Below, piece after piece: positions 1-8,125 of a DNA stretch of 64,000 bases. The stretch covers positions 868,001 through 932,000 of the forward strand of contig NZ_CP059597.1 in assembly GCF_022369435.1 (NCBI RefSeq), given 5' to 3'. How positions within the stretch are numbered: the stretch's first letter is position 1; each line of letters starts with the position of its first letter. The DNA is from Campylobacter sp. RM10537 (GTDB taxonomy: Bacteria > Campylobacterota > Campylobacteria > Campylobacterales > Campylobacteraceae). The notes under the pieces were generated by a model. The model saw only the letters and a list, made by a program, of their open reading frames with translations. It searched no databases and had not been told where the DNA came from. The translations under genes and the position numbers were made by a program.

Positions 1-203
1 ATAAATTCATCATAGTTTTTATTTGAAAATTCTAAATTTACAGGTTTTAAAGATCGATCTCCTAACCTTTCATAAAATTCATCCAAGCCTGTTTCATGCA
101 GGATTTTCCAAACGCTTTCACATCCCTTACAGCAAAAAAATTTATCTTTATAAATAATCATTTGGGATTTTTGATAACTTAATCTACAATGTTCACATTT
201 CAT
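1..203 (-). CDS. ccoI: CcoI/FixI-type copper-transporting P-type ATPase, N-terminal fragment
   Basis: Only the first 67 codons are inside the window; the gene runs off the left edge. The N-terminus has a CxxC pair (Cys3, Cys6) followed by a Cys24-Cys25-x2-Cys28 cluster and then Val-Trp. This is the cysteine-rich metal-binding leader typical of CcoI/FixI ATPases, which load copper for cbb3 cytochrome oxidase assembly in the inner membrane. Start ATG at 203-201 has a weak AAAGA upstream. It is divergent from rho and shares a compact promoter region. In C. jejuni the gene beside rho is this ATPase (recollection). The catalytic domains are not visible, so the call rests on the leader and the neighbour. 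Confidence 0.8.
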   Translation of the reverse strand, partial: MKCEHCRLSYQKSQMIIYKDKFFCCKGCESVWKILHETGLDEFYERLGDRSLKPVNLEFSNKNYDEF

Positions 204-228
204 AATTAATCTTTAAAAAATATTTTTT

Positions 229-238
229 TATAATTATA
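229..238. promoter_or_regulatory. Symmetric divergent -10 element between ccoI and rho
   Basis: The palindrome TATAATTATA contains a perfect TATAAT on each strand (229-234 plus, 233-238 minus). The minus-strand copy lies about 30 bp from the ccoI start, a normal distance for Campylobacter sigma-70 promoters. The plus-strand copy could serve rho with a leader of about 100 nt. Promoter use is inferred from sequence only. Confidence 0.45.
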
Positions 239-258
239 AACAAATATATGCAAATTAT

Positions 259-288
259 TTGACAAAAAGTATATTTTTTTATTAAAAT
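259..288 (+). promoter_or_regulatory. Candidate sigma-70 promoter of rho
   Basis: A perfect TTGACA (259-264) is followed after 18 bp by TAAAAT (283-288). This would start the rho transcript near position 295, leaving a leader of roughly 46 nt. A canonical -35 box is uncommon in Campylobacter, where the -10 and a T-rich upstream region usually dominate. The plus-strand -10 at 229 is an alternative. Confidence 0.45.
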
Positions 289-340
289 CACAATTTTAAT
301 TTACTACTGCAAATGACTGCATAATTTCTTGCGAGGGCTT

Positions 341-1639
341 ATGGAAAAAGAAAAAAAACAACATCAAAGAACCCATATTCCAGTTGAGGGTTATAAAATA
401 GAAGATTTAAAATTACTTGACTTAGAAAATTTAGTCAAAATTGCAAATGAATGTGAAATAGAAAATCCACGCGAATTTCGTCGTCAAGAACTTATTTTTG
501 AAATTTTAAAAGCACAAACTAAAAAAGGCGGATTTATACTCTTTACAGGAATTTTAGAAATTTCAAGTGAGGGCTATGGCTTTTTAAGAGGTATGGATTC
601 TAATTTAAGCGATAGCGTTAATGACGCTTATGTTTCTAATTCCCAAATTCGTAAATTTGCATTACGTGTAGGAGATATCGTCACAGGGCAAGTTAGAGAA
701 CCTAAAGATCAAGAAAAATATTATGCGCTTTTAAAAATTGAAGCGATTAATTATATGCCTTTACAAGAAGCTAAAGAAAGGCCATTATTTGACAATTTAA
801 CCCCGATTTTTCCTACTGAAAAAATCAAACTAGAATACGATCCTATGAAATTAACAGGACGCGTTTTAGATCTTTTTACCCCTATAGGAAAAGGACAACG
901 TGGGCTTATAGTAGCACCGCCTAGAACAGGTAAAACAGAACTCATGAAAGAATTAGCAGCTGCAATTGCTAGAAATCATCCAGAAATGCATTTAATTGTT
1001 CTTTTAGTTGATGAAAGACCAGAAGAAGTAACCGATATGCAACGTTGCGTTAAAGGTGAGGTTTTTAGTTCTACTTTTGATTTACCTGCTTATAATCATG
1101 TTCGCGTTGCAGAACTTGTTATAGAAAAGGCAAAAAGAATGGTTGAAACGGGCAAAGATGTTATCATTTTACTTGATAGTATCACAAGACTTGCTAGAGC
1201 TTATAATACAGCAACCCCTAGTAGCGGAAAAGTTTTAAGTGGTGGTGTAGATGCAAATGCACTCCATAAGCCAAAACGCTTTTTTGGTGCCGCTAGAAAT
1301 ATAGAAAATGGTGGATCTTTAACCATTATAGCTACTGCTTTAATTGATACTGGCTCAAGAATGGATGATGTAATTTTTGAAGAATTTAAAGGAACAGGAA
1401 ATAGCGAAATCGTTCTTGATAGAAATATCTCTGATAGGAGAATTTATCCTGCGATCAATATTATCAAATCAGGCACTAGAAAAGAAGAACTTTTACAAGG
1501 TGTTGCAGAACTTCAAAAAATTTGGGCTATACGCTCTGCTATTTCTCAAATGGATGATATTGAAGCTCTTAAATTTTTATATTCAAAAATGCTAAAAACT
1601 AAAGATAATGTCGAACTTTTATCTATAATGAATGAGTGA
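341..1639 (+). CDS. rho: Transcription termination factor Rho
   Basis: Hexameric RNA helicase that terminates transcription at unstructured C-rich RNA. The 432-residue protein has the N-terminal Rho_N helices, a cold-shock RNA-binding fold (GYGFLR around residue 80), Walker A PPRTGKTE near 193-200, and Walker [15 protein letters not shown]. It also has the Q-loop [14 protein letters not shown] and the R-loop region [12 protein letters not shown] chose ATG 341 with GAGGG just upstream over an in-frame TTG at 329 that has no ribosome site. dnaX follows immediately, so the two are probably co-transcribed. Confidence 0.97.
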   Translation: MEKEKKQHQRTHIPVEGYKIEDLKLLDLENLVKIANECEIENPREFRRQELIFEILKAQTKKGGFILFTGILEISSEGYGFLRGMDSNLSDSVNDAYVSNSQIRKFALRVGDIVTGQVREPKDQEKYYALLKIEAINYMPLQEAKERPLFDNLTPIFPTEKIKLEYDPMKLTGRVLDLFTPIGKGQRGLIVAPPRTGKTELMKELAAAIARNHPEMHLIVLLVDERPEEVTDMQRCVKGEVFSSTFDLPAYNHVRVAELVIEKAKRMVETGKDVIILLDSITRLARAYNTATPSSGKVLSGGVDANALHKPKRFFGAARNIENGGSLTIIATALIDTGSRMDDVIFEEFKGTGNSEIVLDRNISDRRIYPAINIIKSGTRKEELLQGVAELQKIWAIRSAISQMDDIEALKFLYSKMLKTKDNVELLSIMNE

Positions 1640-1644
1640 TAAAA

Positions 1645-3177
1645 ATGCTTCAAGCACTAGCCGTTAAATACAGACCAAAAACTTTTGATGAGCTTATAGG
1701 GCAAAAAACTGTTAGCACTAGCTTAAAATACGCACTTAATAACAACCGCTTAGCCCATGCTTATCTTTTTTCAGGTTTAAGAGGTAGCGGAAAAACCTCT
1801 AGTGCTAGAATTTTTTCTCGTGCCCTAGTTTGCGATCAAGGACCTAGTGACACTCCTTGTGGAACTTGTAAGCAATGTATCGCGGCTTTAGAAGGAAAAC
1901 ATATTGATATCATAGAAATGGATGCAGCGAGTAATCGAGGTCTTGAAGATATACAAGCTTTGATCGAGCAAACTAAATATGCTCCTTCTATGGCTCGTTT
2001 TAAAATTTTCATTATCGATGAAGTGCATATGCTTACCCCTCAGGCTGCAAATGCACTTTTAAAAACCTTAGAAGAACCACCAAGCTATGTAAAATTCATA
2101 CTTGCAACGACAGATCCTTTAAAACTTCCAGCTACAGTTTTATCCAGAACTCAACATTTTCGCTTTAAACAAATCCCGCAAAGTGAAATTCAAAACCATC
2201 TCAAAGAAATTCTTATTAAAGAAAATGTTCGTTTTGAGGAAGAAGCTTTAAAATTTATTGCAAGAAGTGGTAATGGATCTTTAAGAGATACGCTGACCCT
2301 ACTTGATCAGGCTATTATTTTTTGTCAAAATGATATTAGTACTCTTAAAATCACTGATATGTTAGGTTTTTTAGATCCAAATAAAATTAAAGAATTTTAT
2401 CATGCTATTTTGACTAAAGATAAAGAAAAGGTTTTTGATTTCTTAGATGAACTTAAAGAATACGAAGCTTCTAGCGTTATTGATGAAATGCTATTTTACC
2501 TCAAAGAAAGTTTTTTTGCTAAGAGTACTGAATTTTCAACTTTAATTTATGAAAGATTTTTCCGCATTTTAGCTCGTGCTAAAAATATGATTTGTGATGA
2601 TGATGGTTTTACACTTTGCGTGATGGCTTTTATGATGATGGAGGCAAGTTATCTTAAAGAAATTGATACACAAATCAATGAAATCAAGCAAAGAAAAACT
2701 ATTGAAAATACTGTACCAAAAACCACGCCTATTTTAGATCAAAAAATTCAAGAAAAACCAAAAACGCAAAATGCTTATGAGATGCTTTTGGATGCAATAT
2801 ATGATAGAGATTATGAGCTTGGAAAATGTTTTGAGAAAAATACACAATTTATTAGTTATGAAAATAAAATTTTAACAATAAGCTCCAATGCTACAGGAGA
2901 AAATCGCACTCAACTTAATAAAGGCTTTAAGCTCATACAAGAGCTTTTAAAAGATAAATTAGGAGAAAATGCAAAAATTGCTGTCCAAAAAGAAATTGCT
3001 ATTGATGAAAGCAAACTCCAATCAATAACTCAAGAGCCTAGCTCTCTTTCAAATTCTAAACTAGATCTTAATTCATCTTTTAAAGAACTCAAACAAGGAG
3101 CTAAAAAATTTAATCCTGAAGAAGATGTTAAAGAGGCTTTGAAAGATTGTTTTGGAGAGCCTCAAATTCAAGAATAA
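1645..3177 (+). CDS. dnaX: DNA polymerase III subunit gamma/tau
   Basis: Clamp-loader ATPase of the replisome, 510 residues from ATG 1645. An in-frame GTG at 1636 overlaps the rho stop. Visible motifs are Walker A GLRGSGKT (44-51), the zinc knuckle C63-x8-C72-x2-C75-x2-C78, Walker B FIIDEVHML, and the sensor-1 region ILATTDP. The C-terminal 150 residues are poorly conserved and charged, as in tau-type tails. I saw no obvious A-rich slippage signal for programmed gamma production. The stop codon directly abuts the stop of the convergent copper ATPase gene, with no intergenic DNA. Confidence 0.96.
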   Translation: MLQALAVKYRPKTFDELIGQKTVSTSLKYALNNNRLAHAYLFSGLRGSGKTSSARIFSRALVCDQGPSDTPCGTCKQCIAALEGKHIDIIEMDAASNRGLEDIQALIEQTKYAPSMARFKIFIIDEVHMLTPQAANALLKTLEEPPSYVKFILATTDPLKLPATVLSRTQHFRFKQIPQSEIQNHLKEILIKENVRFEEEALKFIARSGNGSLRDTLTLLDQAIIFCQNDISTLKITDMLGFLDPNKIKEFYHAILTKDKEKVFDFLDELKEYEASSVIDEMLFYLKESFFAKSTEFSTLIYERFFRILARAKNMICDDDGFTLCVMAFMMMEASYLKEIDTQINEIKQRKTIENTVPKTTPILDQKIQEKPKTQNAYEMLLDAIYDRDYELGKCFEKNTQFISYENKILTISSNATGENRTQLNKGFKLIQELLKDKLGENAKIAVQKEIAIDESKLQSITQEPSSLSNSKLDLNSSFKELKQGAKKFNPEEDVKEALKDCFGEPQIQE

Positions 3178-5283
3178 TTAAATATTTTTTAACCTCAAAG
3201 AATTAAGTACAACCGTTATAGAACTAAAGCACATAGCTAAAGCTGCGAAGTGTGGGCTTAAAGTTACAAAAGGTATAAAACCAGCCGCAATAGGAATACA
3301 AAGCGTGTTATAAATAAAAGCCCAAAAAAGATTTAATTTAATTATTTTTCTTGTTTTTTTAGAAAGAGAAAAGCAATATAAAATATTTTCCAAATTTTCT
3401 TTAATCAAGATAAAATCCCCTGTTTTTTTAGCTAATTCATTTGCCTTTGAAAAACTCATGCTCACACTTGCTAAAGATAATCCTGCTGCATCATTTAAGC
3501 CATCTCCTATAAACAGAGCTTCTTTGGAATTTTTAATAATTTGAAATTTTTCTTCTGGTTTTAATTGTGCATAAAAATCACTAATATCTAGCTCTTTAGC
3601 TACTTTTTCAACACTTTCTTGATTATCTCCACTTAAAATGATACTTTTAATTCCTTGTTTTTTTAATCCCGCAATGAGTTCTTTTGCACCTTGTTTTAAA
3701 GTGCTATCGAGCAAAACTCCACCTAGACAATGAAAATTTTTTGCAAAATACACCTTAATACTTCCCAAATTTTTAAATTGATTAAAAAATTGATCGCATT
3801 CTTTAGTATTAATACCTTTGCTATCTAAAAAATATCTACTTCCTATAAAATATGTATCATTATCTTCTTTATAGACAATACCTGCGCCAAAAACAATTTC
3901 ACCTTCGCCTTTTAAATTAGGATGAATATTTTTACTCAAACTTTTTGCAATAGGATGAGAACTTAAGCTTTCAATCTCACAAAGCTTTTTAAAATCGTCC
4001 TGATTTAAATTGTGCTTAATAATTTTTAATTCTTCTTTAGTCAAAGTTCCTGTTTTATCAAAATAAGCAAGTTTAATTTGGCTAAGCTTTTCTAAAGCTG
4101 CAGGATTTTTAAGTAAAATAAAATTTTTAGCCGCATTTGAACTAGCTACCACCAAAGCAATTGGAGTTGCGAGCCCTAAGGCACAAGGGCAAGAGATTAA
4201 AAGCACAGCACAAGCGTGCAAAAAAGCTATATTTAAATTTGCTTTAAAAAGCCAAAATAAAAATACACACAAAGCCAAAATGATAATACCTGCTACAAAA
4301 TATTTAGAAATTTTATCTGCTAAAGTTGCTAATGGGGTTTTTATATTTCCTGCATAAAAAACTAAATTTTTAATTTGCTCTAAAGTGCTATCCATTGCTT
4401 TTTTACTTGCTTTAATTTTTAACATACCATTTAAAACAATACCACCCGCTTGCACTTCATCATTTTCTTTTTTCAATATAGGAAAAAATTCTCCATTTAA
4501 AAAGCTCATATCTACTTCAGCATTTCCGCTTAAAATCACCCCATCAGCAACAATACTTTCACCTTCTTTTACCAAAATAATATCTCCAGCTTTAACAAAA
4601 GCACTTGAGATTTCTTTAATTTCATTATTTTCAAGTAAAATTCTTGCCTTTTTTGTATCAATATTTTCAAGTTTTTTTTGATAATTTTCAGCTTTAAATT
4701 TGATTTTATTTTCAAGATATTTTCCTAAAAGCACAAAAGAGATAATCATCATAGCGCCACTAAAATACAAATGCTCTTCATTAAAAATTCTAAAATAAAT
4801 CAAACAAGAATACACAAAAGCACTCATTACCCCTAAAACAACAAGGGTATTCATATCTAAATTTTTATTTTTCAATCCCAAAAAAGCATGAGAAAAAAAA
4901 TCTCTTCCACAGTAAAAAATTCCAAAAAAGCTTAAAAACATTTGCATATTTTGTGAAAAAAAACTTTGATCAAACATTTCAAAATACATCACAAAAACAC
5001 TTAAAACTATACTTAAAAGTAAATTTTTTCTAAGTTCAATATGTTTTTTGATTTTATATTCTTCTAGGCTTTGCTCATCTTCTAAAATTTCAAAGCCTAA
5101 ATTTTTTATTTTTGTTAAAATTTCTTTACGTTTTTCATCTTCTTGGATGAGAAAAATACCACTTGAATTTATATAAGAAACACTTGCTTCTTCAACACCA
5201 TCAATCTTTTTACAAGCACGTTCAATAGCATTGGAGCAATTAACACAAGTCATCTTCCCTATTTTTACACGAAATTCTTGCAT
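3178..5283 (-). CDS. copA: Cu+-exporting P1B-type ATPase
   Basis: Inner-membrane copper efflux pump of 701 residues. In order it has an N-terminal heavy-metal-associated domain with CVNC at 13-16 and about eight transmembrane segments. The Cys-Pro-Cys ion-binding motif (SCPCALGLATP, near 366), the phosphorylation motif DKTGTLT (near 409), the HP motif SSHPIA and the hinge GDGLNDAAGL follow. The actuator-domain TGE is replaced by Asn-Gly-Glu (LNGEFFP); the catalytic Glu remains. The gene begins right after the stop of the upstream metallochaperone gene (TAAATG), which implies coupled translation. It may be part of a copper/zinc efflux operon starting at the cation exporter. Confidence 0.93.
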   Translation of the reverse strand: MQEFRVKIGKMTCVNCSNAIERACKKIDGVEEASVSYINSSGIFLIQEDEKRKEILTKIKNLGFEILEDEQSLEEYKIKKHIELRKNLLLSIVLSVFVMYFEMFDQSFFSQNMQMFLSFFGIFYCGRDFFSHAFLGLKNKNLDMNTLVVLGVMSAFVYSCLIYFRIFNEEHLYFSGAMMIISFVLLGKYLENKIKFKAENYQKKLENIDTKKARILLENNEIKEISSAFVKAGDIILVKEGESIVADGVILSGNAEVDMSFLNGEFFPILKKENDEVQAGGIVLNGMLKIKASKKAMDSTLEQIKNLVFYAGNIKTPLATLADKISKYFVAGIIILALCVFLFWLFKANLNIAFLHACAVLLISCPCALGLATPIALVVASSNAAKNFILLKNPAALEKLSQIKLAYFDKTGTLTKEELKIIKHNLNQDDFKKLCEIESLSSHPIAKSLSKNIHPNLKGEGEIVFGAGIVYKEDNDTYFIGSRYFLDSKGINTKECDQFFNQFKNLGSIKVYFAKNFHCLGGVLLDSTLKQGAKELIAGLKKQGIKSIILSGDNQESVEKVAKELDISDFYAQLKPEEKFQIIKNSKEALFIGDGLNDAAGLSLASVSMSFSKANELAKKTGDFILIKENLENILYCFSLSKKTRKIIKLNLFWAFIYNTLCIPIAAGFIPFVTLSPHFAALAMCFSSITVVLNSLRLKNI

Positions 5284-5481
5284 TTATATGCGACCTACTA
5301 TTTCAAATCCCAATTCTTCAAATTCATTTTTAAAATCTTCTAATTTTTCTTCCTTTAAATCAACACTTAAAATTTTATTTTCTAAATCCACTTCTATTGT
5401 TCCATATTCATTTTCTAAAGATTTTTTGATTAAATTTACACAATTGATACAATTGACATTATTAACTTTAAATTTCATCAT
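5284..5481 (-). CDS. copZ: Small HMA-domain copper metallochaperone (CopZ-like)
   Basis: A 65-residue single-domain protein with the heavy-metal-associated fold and the motif NCINC near residues 10-14. Such proteins carry Cu+ in the cytoplasm to a CopA ATPase, which is encoded immediately downstream. Two adjacent ATGs (5481, 5478) follow the ribosome site AAGGAAG. The gene overlaps the end of the cation exporter by 4 bp (ATGA), supporting one transcript. The expected M-x-C is N-x-C here, so metal affinity could differ. The function is inferred from domain and position. Confidence 0.85.
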   Translation of the reverse strand: MMKFKVNNVNCINCVNLIKKSLENEYGTIEVDLENKILSVDLKEEKLEDFKNEFEELGFEIVGRI

Positions 5482-6431
5482 TCTTCCTTTTTTGTAATAC
5501 TTGGTTGTATTGTAATATGTCCTATATTAAAATGTTCTAAGAGTTCATTTGAAAGCTCTTGATAGAGTTTTTCAAATTCATATAATTCTTTAATATTAAC
5601 TTCGATATGCAAAGTTGCTACAAACATTTTATTTGTAATCTCTACTATATGCAAATCCAAAATTTTGCTCACTTGATGATGTTTTAAAATCACTTCTTCA
5701 ACACTTTTGACATCTACAGGTGAAGTTTCTAGCAAAATATTAATACTTTTTCTTAATAGCTTAATCGCCCATCTTAAAAGCAAAAGAGATAAAATCAAAG
5801 CTAAAATCGTATCAATATAAACAATTTGAGTAAAATAAACAACGATTCCGCCTACAATCACCACCAAAGAGCCTAGCAAATCGCTCATCATATGTAAAAA
5901 AGCAGATTTCATATTGACATTATCTAAACTTGCACCTTTAAACATTAAAAAAGCGTTAAAAGCATTGACTAAAAATCCCAAAACAGCAACAACAATCATA
6001 GTTTTTGCATCTATATTTACTGGATAAAATAATTTTTCTATACTTTCATAAATAATAAAAATCGCAGATAAAATAATAGTCAAAGCATTGATAAAAGCAA
6101 CTAAAATTTCTAATCTAAAATAACCAAATGTTTTTTGTTCATCTTTAAATTTTTCTATAGCAATAATCGCAAAAAAGCTAAGAGCTAAAGCAAAAACATC
6201 AGAAAACATATGCAAAGTATCGCTTAATAATGCTAAAGAATTTGAAAGTATAGAATACACAAATTGCACAAGCATCATCAAAAAAGTCATAATAAGAGAT
6301 ATTTTTAAAATTTTCTTATCTATATTACGCGCATCTGAATGATTATGATCGTGATGATGTTCATGATGAGAGTGATCATGATGAGAATGGCATTTTTTTG
6401 CTAAAGGTTTATGCGATAAATACTTTTGCAT
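5478..6431 (-). CDS. Cation diffusion facilitator (zinc/divalent metal exporter)
   Basis: Inner-membrane metal/proton antiporter of the CDF family (CzcD/ZitB-like), 317 residues. The N-terminus is a histidine-rich stretch (residues about 15-33, mostly His with Asp and Ser) likely to bind or sense metal. Six membrane segments follow, with the paired HxxxD sites LHMFSD and LHMMSD that form the transport site. A cytoplasmic ferredoxin-like C-terminal domain ends the protein. It is the promoter-proximal gene of the exporter-copZ-copA set. Substrate is probably Zn2+, but Co2+, Cd2+ or Ni2+ cannot be excluded from sequence. Confidence 0.9.
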   Translation of the reverse strand: MQKYLSHKPLAKKCHSHHDHSHHEHHHDHNHSDARNIDKKILKISLIMTFLMMLVQFVYSILSNSLALLSDTLHMFSDVFALALSFFAIIAIEKFKDEQKTFGYFRLEILVAFINALTIILSAIFIIYESIEKLFYPVNIDAKTMIVVAVLGFLVNAFNAFLMFKGASLDNVNMKSAFLHMMSDLLGSLVVIVGGIVVYFTQIVYIDTILALILSLLLLRWAIKLLRKSINILLETSPVDVKSVEEVILKHHQVSKILDLHIVEITNKMFVATLHIEVNIKELYEFEKLYQELSNELLEHFNIGHITIQPSITKKEE

Positions 6432-6452
6432 TTTTTTCCTTTTTTTATTTTT

Positions 6453-6458
6453 ATTGTA
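6453..6458 (-). promoter_or_regulatory. Candidate -10 box for the metal-exporter operon
   Basis: TACAAT on the minus strand sits 22-27 bp upstream of the exporter ATG (6431). It is followed by an AAGGA ribosome site, with T-rich DNA further upstream. I saw no obvious CueR- or ArsR-type dyad. Confidence 0.35.
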
Positions 6459-6494
6459 AGATATTAAATTAACAAAAAGATAAAAAAATAAAAA

Positions 6495-6989
6495 TTAATG
6501 TCTTCTTATATGTCTTGTCATCATAAAACTTTGCTCAAAGAATATAAGCAAAGTGATACTTACTCCTATAGCTAAAGCTAGAGTTACAGAAACTGTAGTT
6601 AAAAAATAATCAAAAAAATGCACCAAAAAATTAGTTTTAGCTTGAATATCTTCACTGCGTATAAAAGAGATCAAATATAAAATTGCCTTATAAGCATAAA
6701 TCCCAGGTATCATCGGTATAAGTGCTGGAAAGGCTATGATTTCAGCTGGAGTTTTTATCTTTTTTGCTAAAACTATACCCAAACAACCTATACAAAAAGA
6801 GGCTATAAAGGTTGCTATTGCTAAGGTTTGAAAGTGAAAATATTGCACCAAAACAAAACGAAGACCATGGGCAATAGCTGCTAAAAAAGCTGAAGCTATC
6901 AAGGTTTTAAAAGGAGGGTTGCAAGCATAAGCAAAACCAAAACCAGCCAAAGCCGCAAAAAACATATCTTTTAAAACAAATTCTATCAT
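6495..6989 (-). CDS. ThrE-type exporter, small (C-terminal half) subunit
   Basis: A 164-residue membrane protein with about five hydrophobic segments and the sequence PALIPMIPGIYAYK. This resembles the second half (ThrE_2 family) of threonine/serine exporters. It overlaps the gene for the larger half by 4 bp, so the two halves of what is one polypeptide in actinobacterial ThrE are probably made together and pair in the inner membrane. The substrate in Campylobacter is not known to me; amino-acid or dicarboxylate export is plausible. Confidence 0.75.
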   Translation of the reverse strand: MIEFVLKDMFFAALAGFGFAYACNPPFKTLIASAFLAAIAHGLRFVLVQYFHFQTLAIATFIASFCIGCLGIVLAKKIKTPAEIIAFPALIPMIPGIYAYKAILYLISFIRSEDIQAKTNFLVHFFDYFLTTVSVTLALAIGVSITLLIFFEQSFMMTRHIRRH

Positions 6990-7762
6990 CTTAAAATTCC
7001 AAAATCAGTTAAACTAAGCGTCATATAAATTCCAAGTGCTATACAACAAATCAAAATCCCAACACTAATAATACGACTCACTCCCATTAAAATATGATCT
7101 TTAAGTATATCTATAACCGAGTTAATAAAAAACACACCAGGGATAAGATATAAAATGCTAGAACCTAAAGCCACATCGGATGTATTTGTATATCCCATAT
7201 CAAGCCCTAAAAAAACAAAACCTGAAGAGATAAAAGAACAAATAATATATTGAATTCTCAAATCTATTTTAAACTTTGTCAAAAAAAATCTTAAAATCAA
7301 ACCTAAAAAAGTTCCAAAAAATACCAAAACACCCGAACCAAAGTCACCACCAAAGAGCCTACAAAAAGCCGAATTTGCAATAGAAACTAAAAAAAGAGTC
7401 TTTAAAAAAGAACGCTTTTCTTGGCAGATGATTTGATCAAAAATCGCCTTTGCTTTTTCAAGATCATATCTATGATCATAAATCGCCCAGCTTAAAGCAC
7501 TCAAATCTAAAATAATCTTAAAATTAATATAAGCATGATGATTAGGGATTACATAAGTTCTATGCTTGGATTTATCGCTTCTATCTACGATATTTAAAGT
7601 AATATGGTGAAAAAAGAAATTAATATTGATCTCATAGCCATAAACTTTAGCGATTCTTCCTACACATTTAGCCACCCTAGATGTATAAGTCCCAGAACCC
7701 AATAAAGTCTTTGTATAGATAATAAGAAAATTAGTCAAACTTTGTATATCAGGTTTTTGCAT
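6986..7762 (-). CDS. ThrE-type exporter, large (N-terminal half) subunit
   Basis: A 258-residue protein of the ThrE/DUF1212 family. The first 110 residues are soluble, with the typical SGTYTSRVAKCVGRIAKVYG region. Five or so membrane segments follow, including SSILYLIPGVFFINSVIDIL. This Pro-Gly motif recurs in the partner subunit, as expected for the two inverted or duplicated halves of the exporter. Start ATG is at 7762. It is first of the two-gene unit; the 123 bp upstream is where C. jejuni carries ldh and a DedA gene (recollection), both absent here. Confidence 0.78.
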   Translation of the reverse strand: MQKPDIQSLTNFLIIYTKTLLGSGTYTSRVAKCVGRIAKVYGYEININFFFHHITLNIVDRSDKSKHRTYVIPNHHAYINFKIILDLSALSWAIYDHRYDLEKAKAIFDQIICQEKRSFLKTLFLVSIANSAFCRLFGGDFGSGVLVFFGTFLGLILRFFLTKFKIDLRIQYIICSFISSGFVFLGLDMGYTNTSDVALGSSILYLIPGVFFINSVIDILKDHILMGVSRIISVGILICCIALGIYMTLSLTDFGILR

Positions 7763-7861
7763 TTATAATTCTTTATAATTGAAATTTGATTTATTATAAC
7801 AAAATTTTAAAACAAAGAATATAAAAAATGAAAAAAGAATTGAAGAAATTAAAAGAAGTAT

Positions 7862-7884
7862 AAAAGCGGTTTTAAACCGCTTTT
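7862..7884 (-). terminator. Hairpin terminator downstream of the omp50 operon
   Basis: Perfect inverted repeat AAAAGCGGTTT / AAACCGCTTTT (7862-7872 and 7874-7884), ending 1 bp from the stop codon of the small periplasmic gene. In the minus direction the stem ends in TTTTA, as in intrinsic terminators. Confidence 0.75.
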
Positions 7885-7885
7885 A

Positions 7886-8113
7886 TTATTTACCTGCAAC
7901 TGAAACTTGATTTGGATTATCAGCCGCACGAGCAACCATACACTCTTTCAAAATTGAAGCATCTTTAGGATCTTTAACTTTTTTATTCACCCAGCGTTCA
8001 ATTTGCTTCATTGTTTTTGATTCTGGTTCTGGAGCTTCGTATTTTGCCATTAAGCTAGCACAATCAGCTAAAGCAATGATAGGCAATAAACCTAAAAAAA
8101 GTAATTTTTTCAT
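7886..8113 (-). CDS. Small exported protein of unknown function
   Basis: A 75-residue protein with a clear signal peptide: Lys-Lys, hydrophobic core LLFLGLLPIIALA, predicted cleavage after Ala16. The mature part is about 59 residues with Cys at positions 18 and 58, which could form a disulfide, and is rich in Lys, Glu and Pro. It lies 12 bp downstream of the Omp50 porin and shares its terminator, so it is likely co-expressed and periplasmic. It matches the position of C. jejuni Cj1169c. I recognise no catalytic motif. Confidence 0.85.
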   Translation of the reverse strand: MKKLLFLGLLPIIALADCASLMAKYEAPEPESKTMKQIERWVNKKVKDPKDASILKECMVARAADNPNQVSVAGK

Positions 8114-8125
8114 ATCACTTACTCC

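Noticed and set aside
4385-4681. 98-codon plus-strand frame opposite copA
   Set aside because: Lies fully inside the well-supported copA gene, with composition explained by the antisense strand.
6350-6400. Repeated CATGATGA-type motif, at first like a short direct-repeat array
   Set aside because: It encodes the histidine-rich metal-binding N-terminus of the cation exporter; codon repetition explains it. It is not a CRISPR.
7828-7863. Tiny plus-strand ORF (MKKELKKLKEV), possibly the tail of a lost ldh
   Set aside because: Only 11 codons, no ribosome site. I could not match it or the neighbouring frame to the remembered C-terminus of lactate dehydrogenase.
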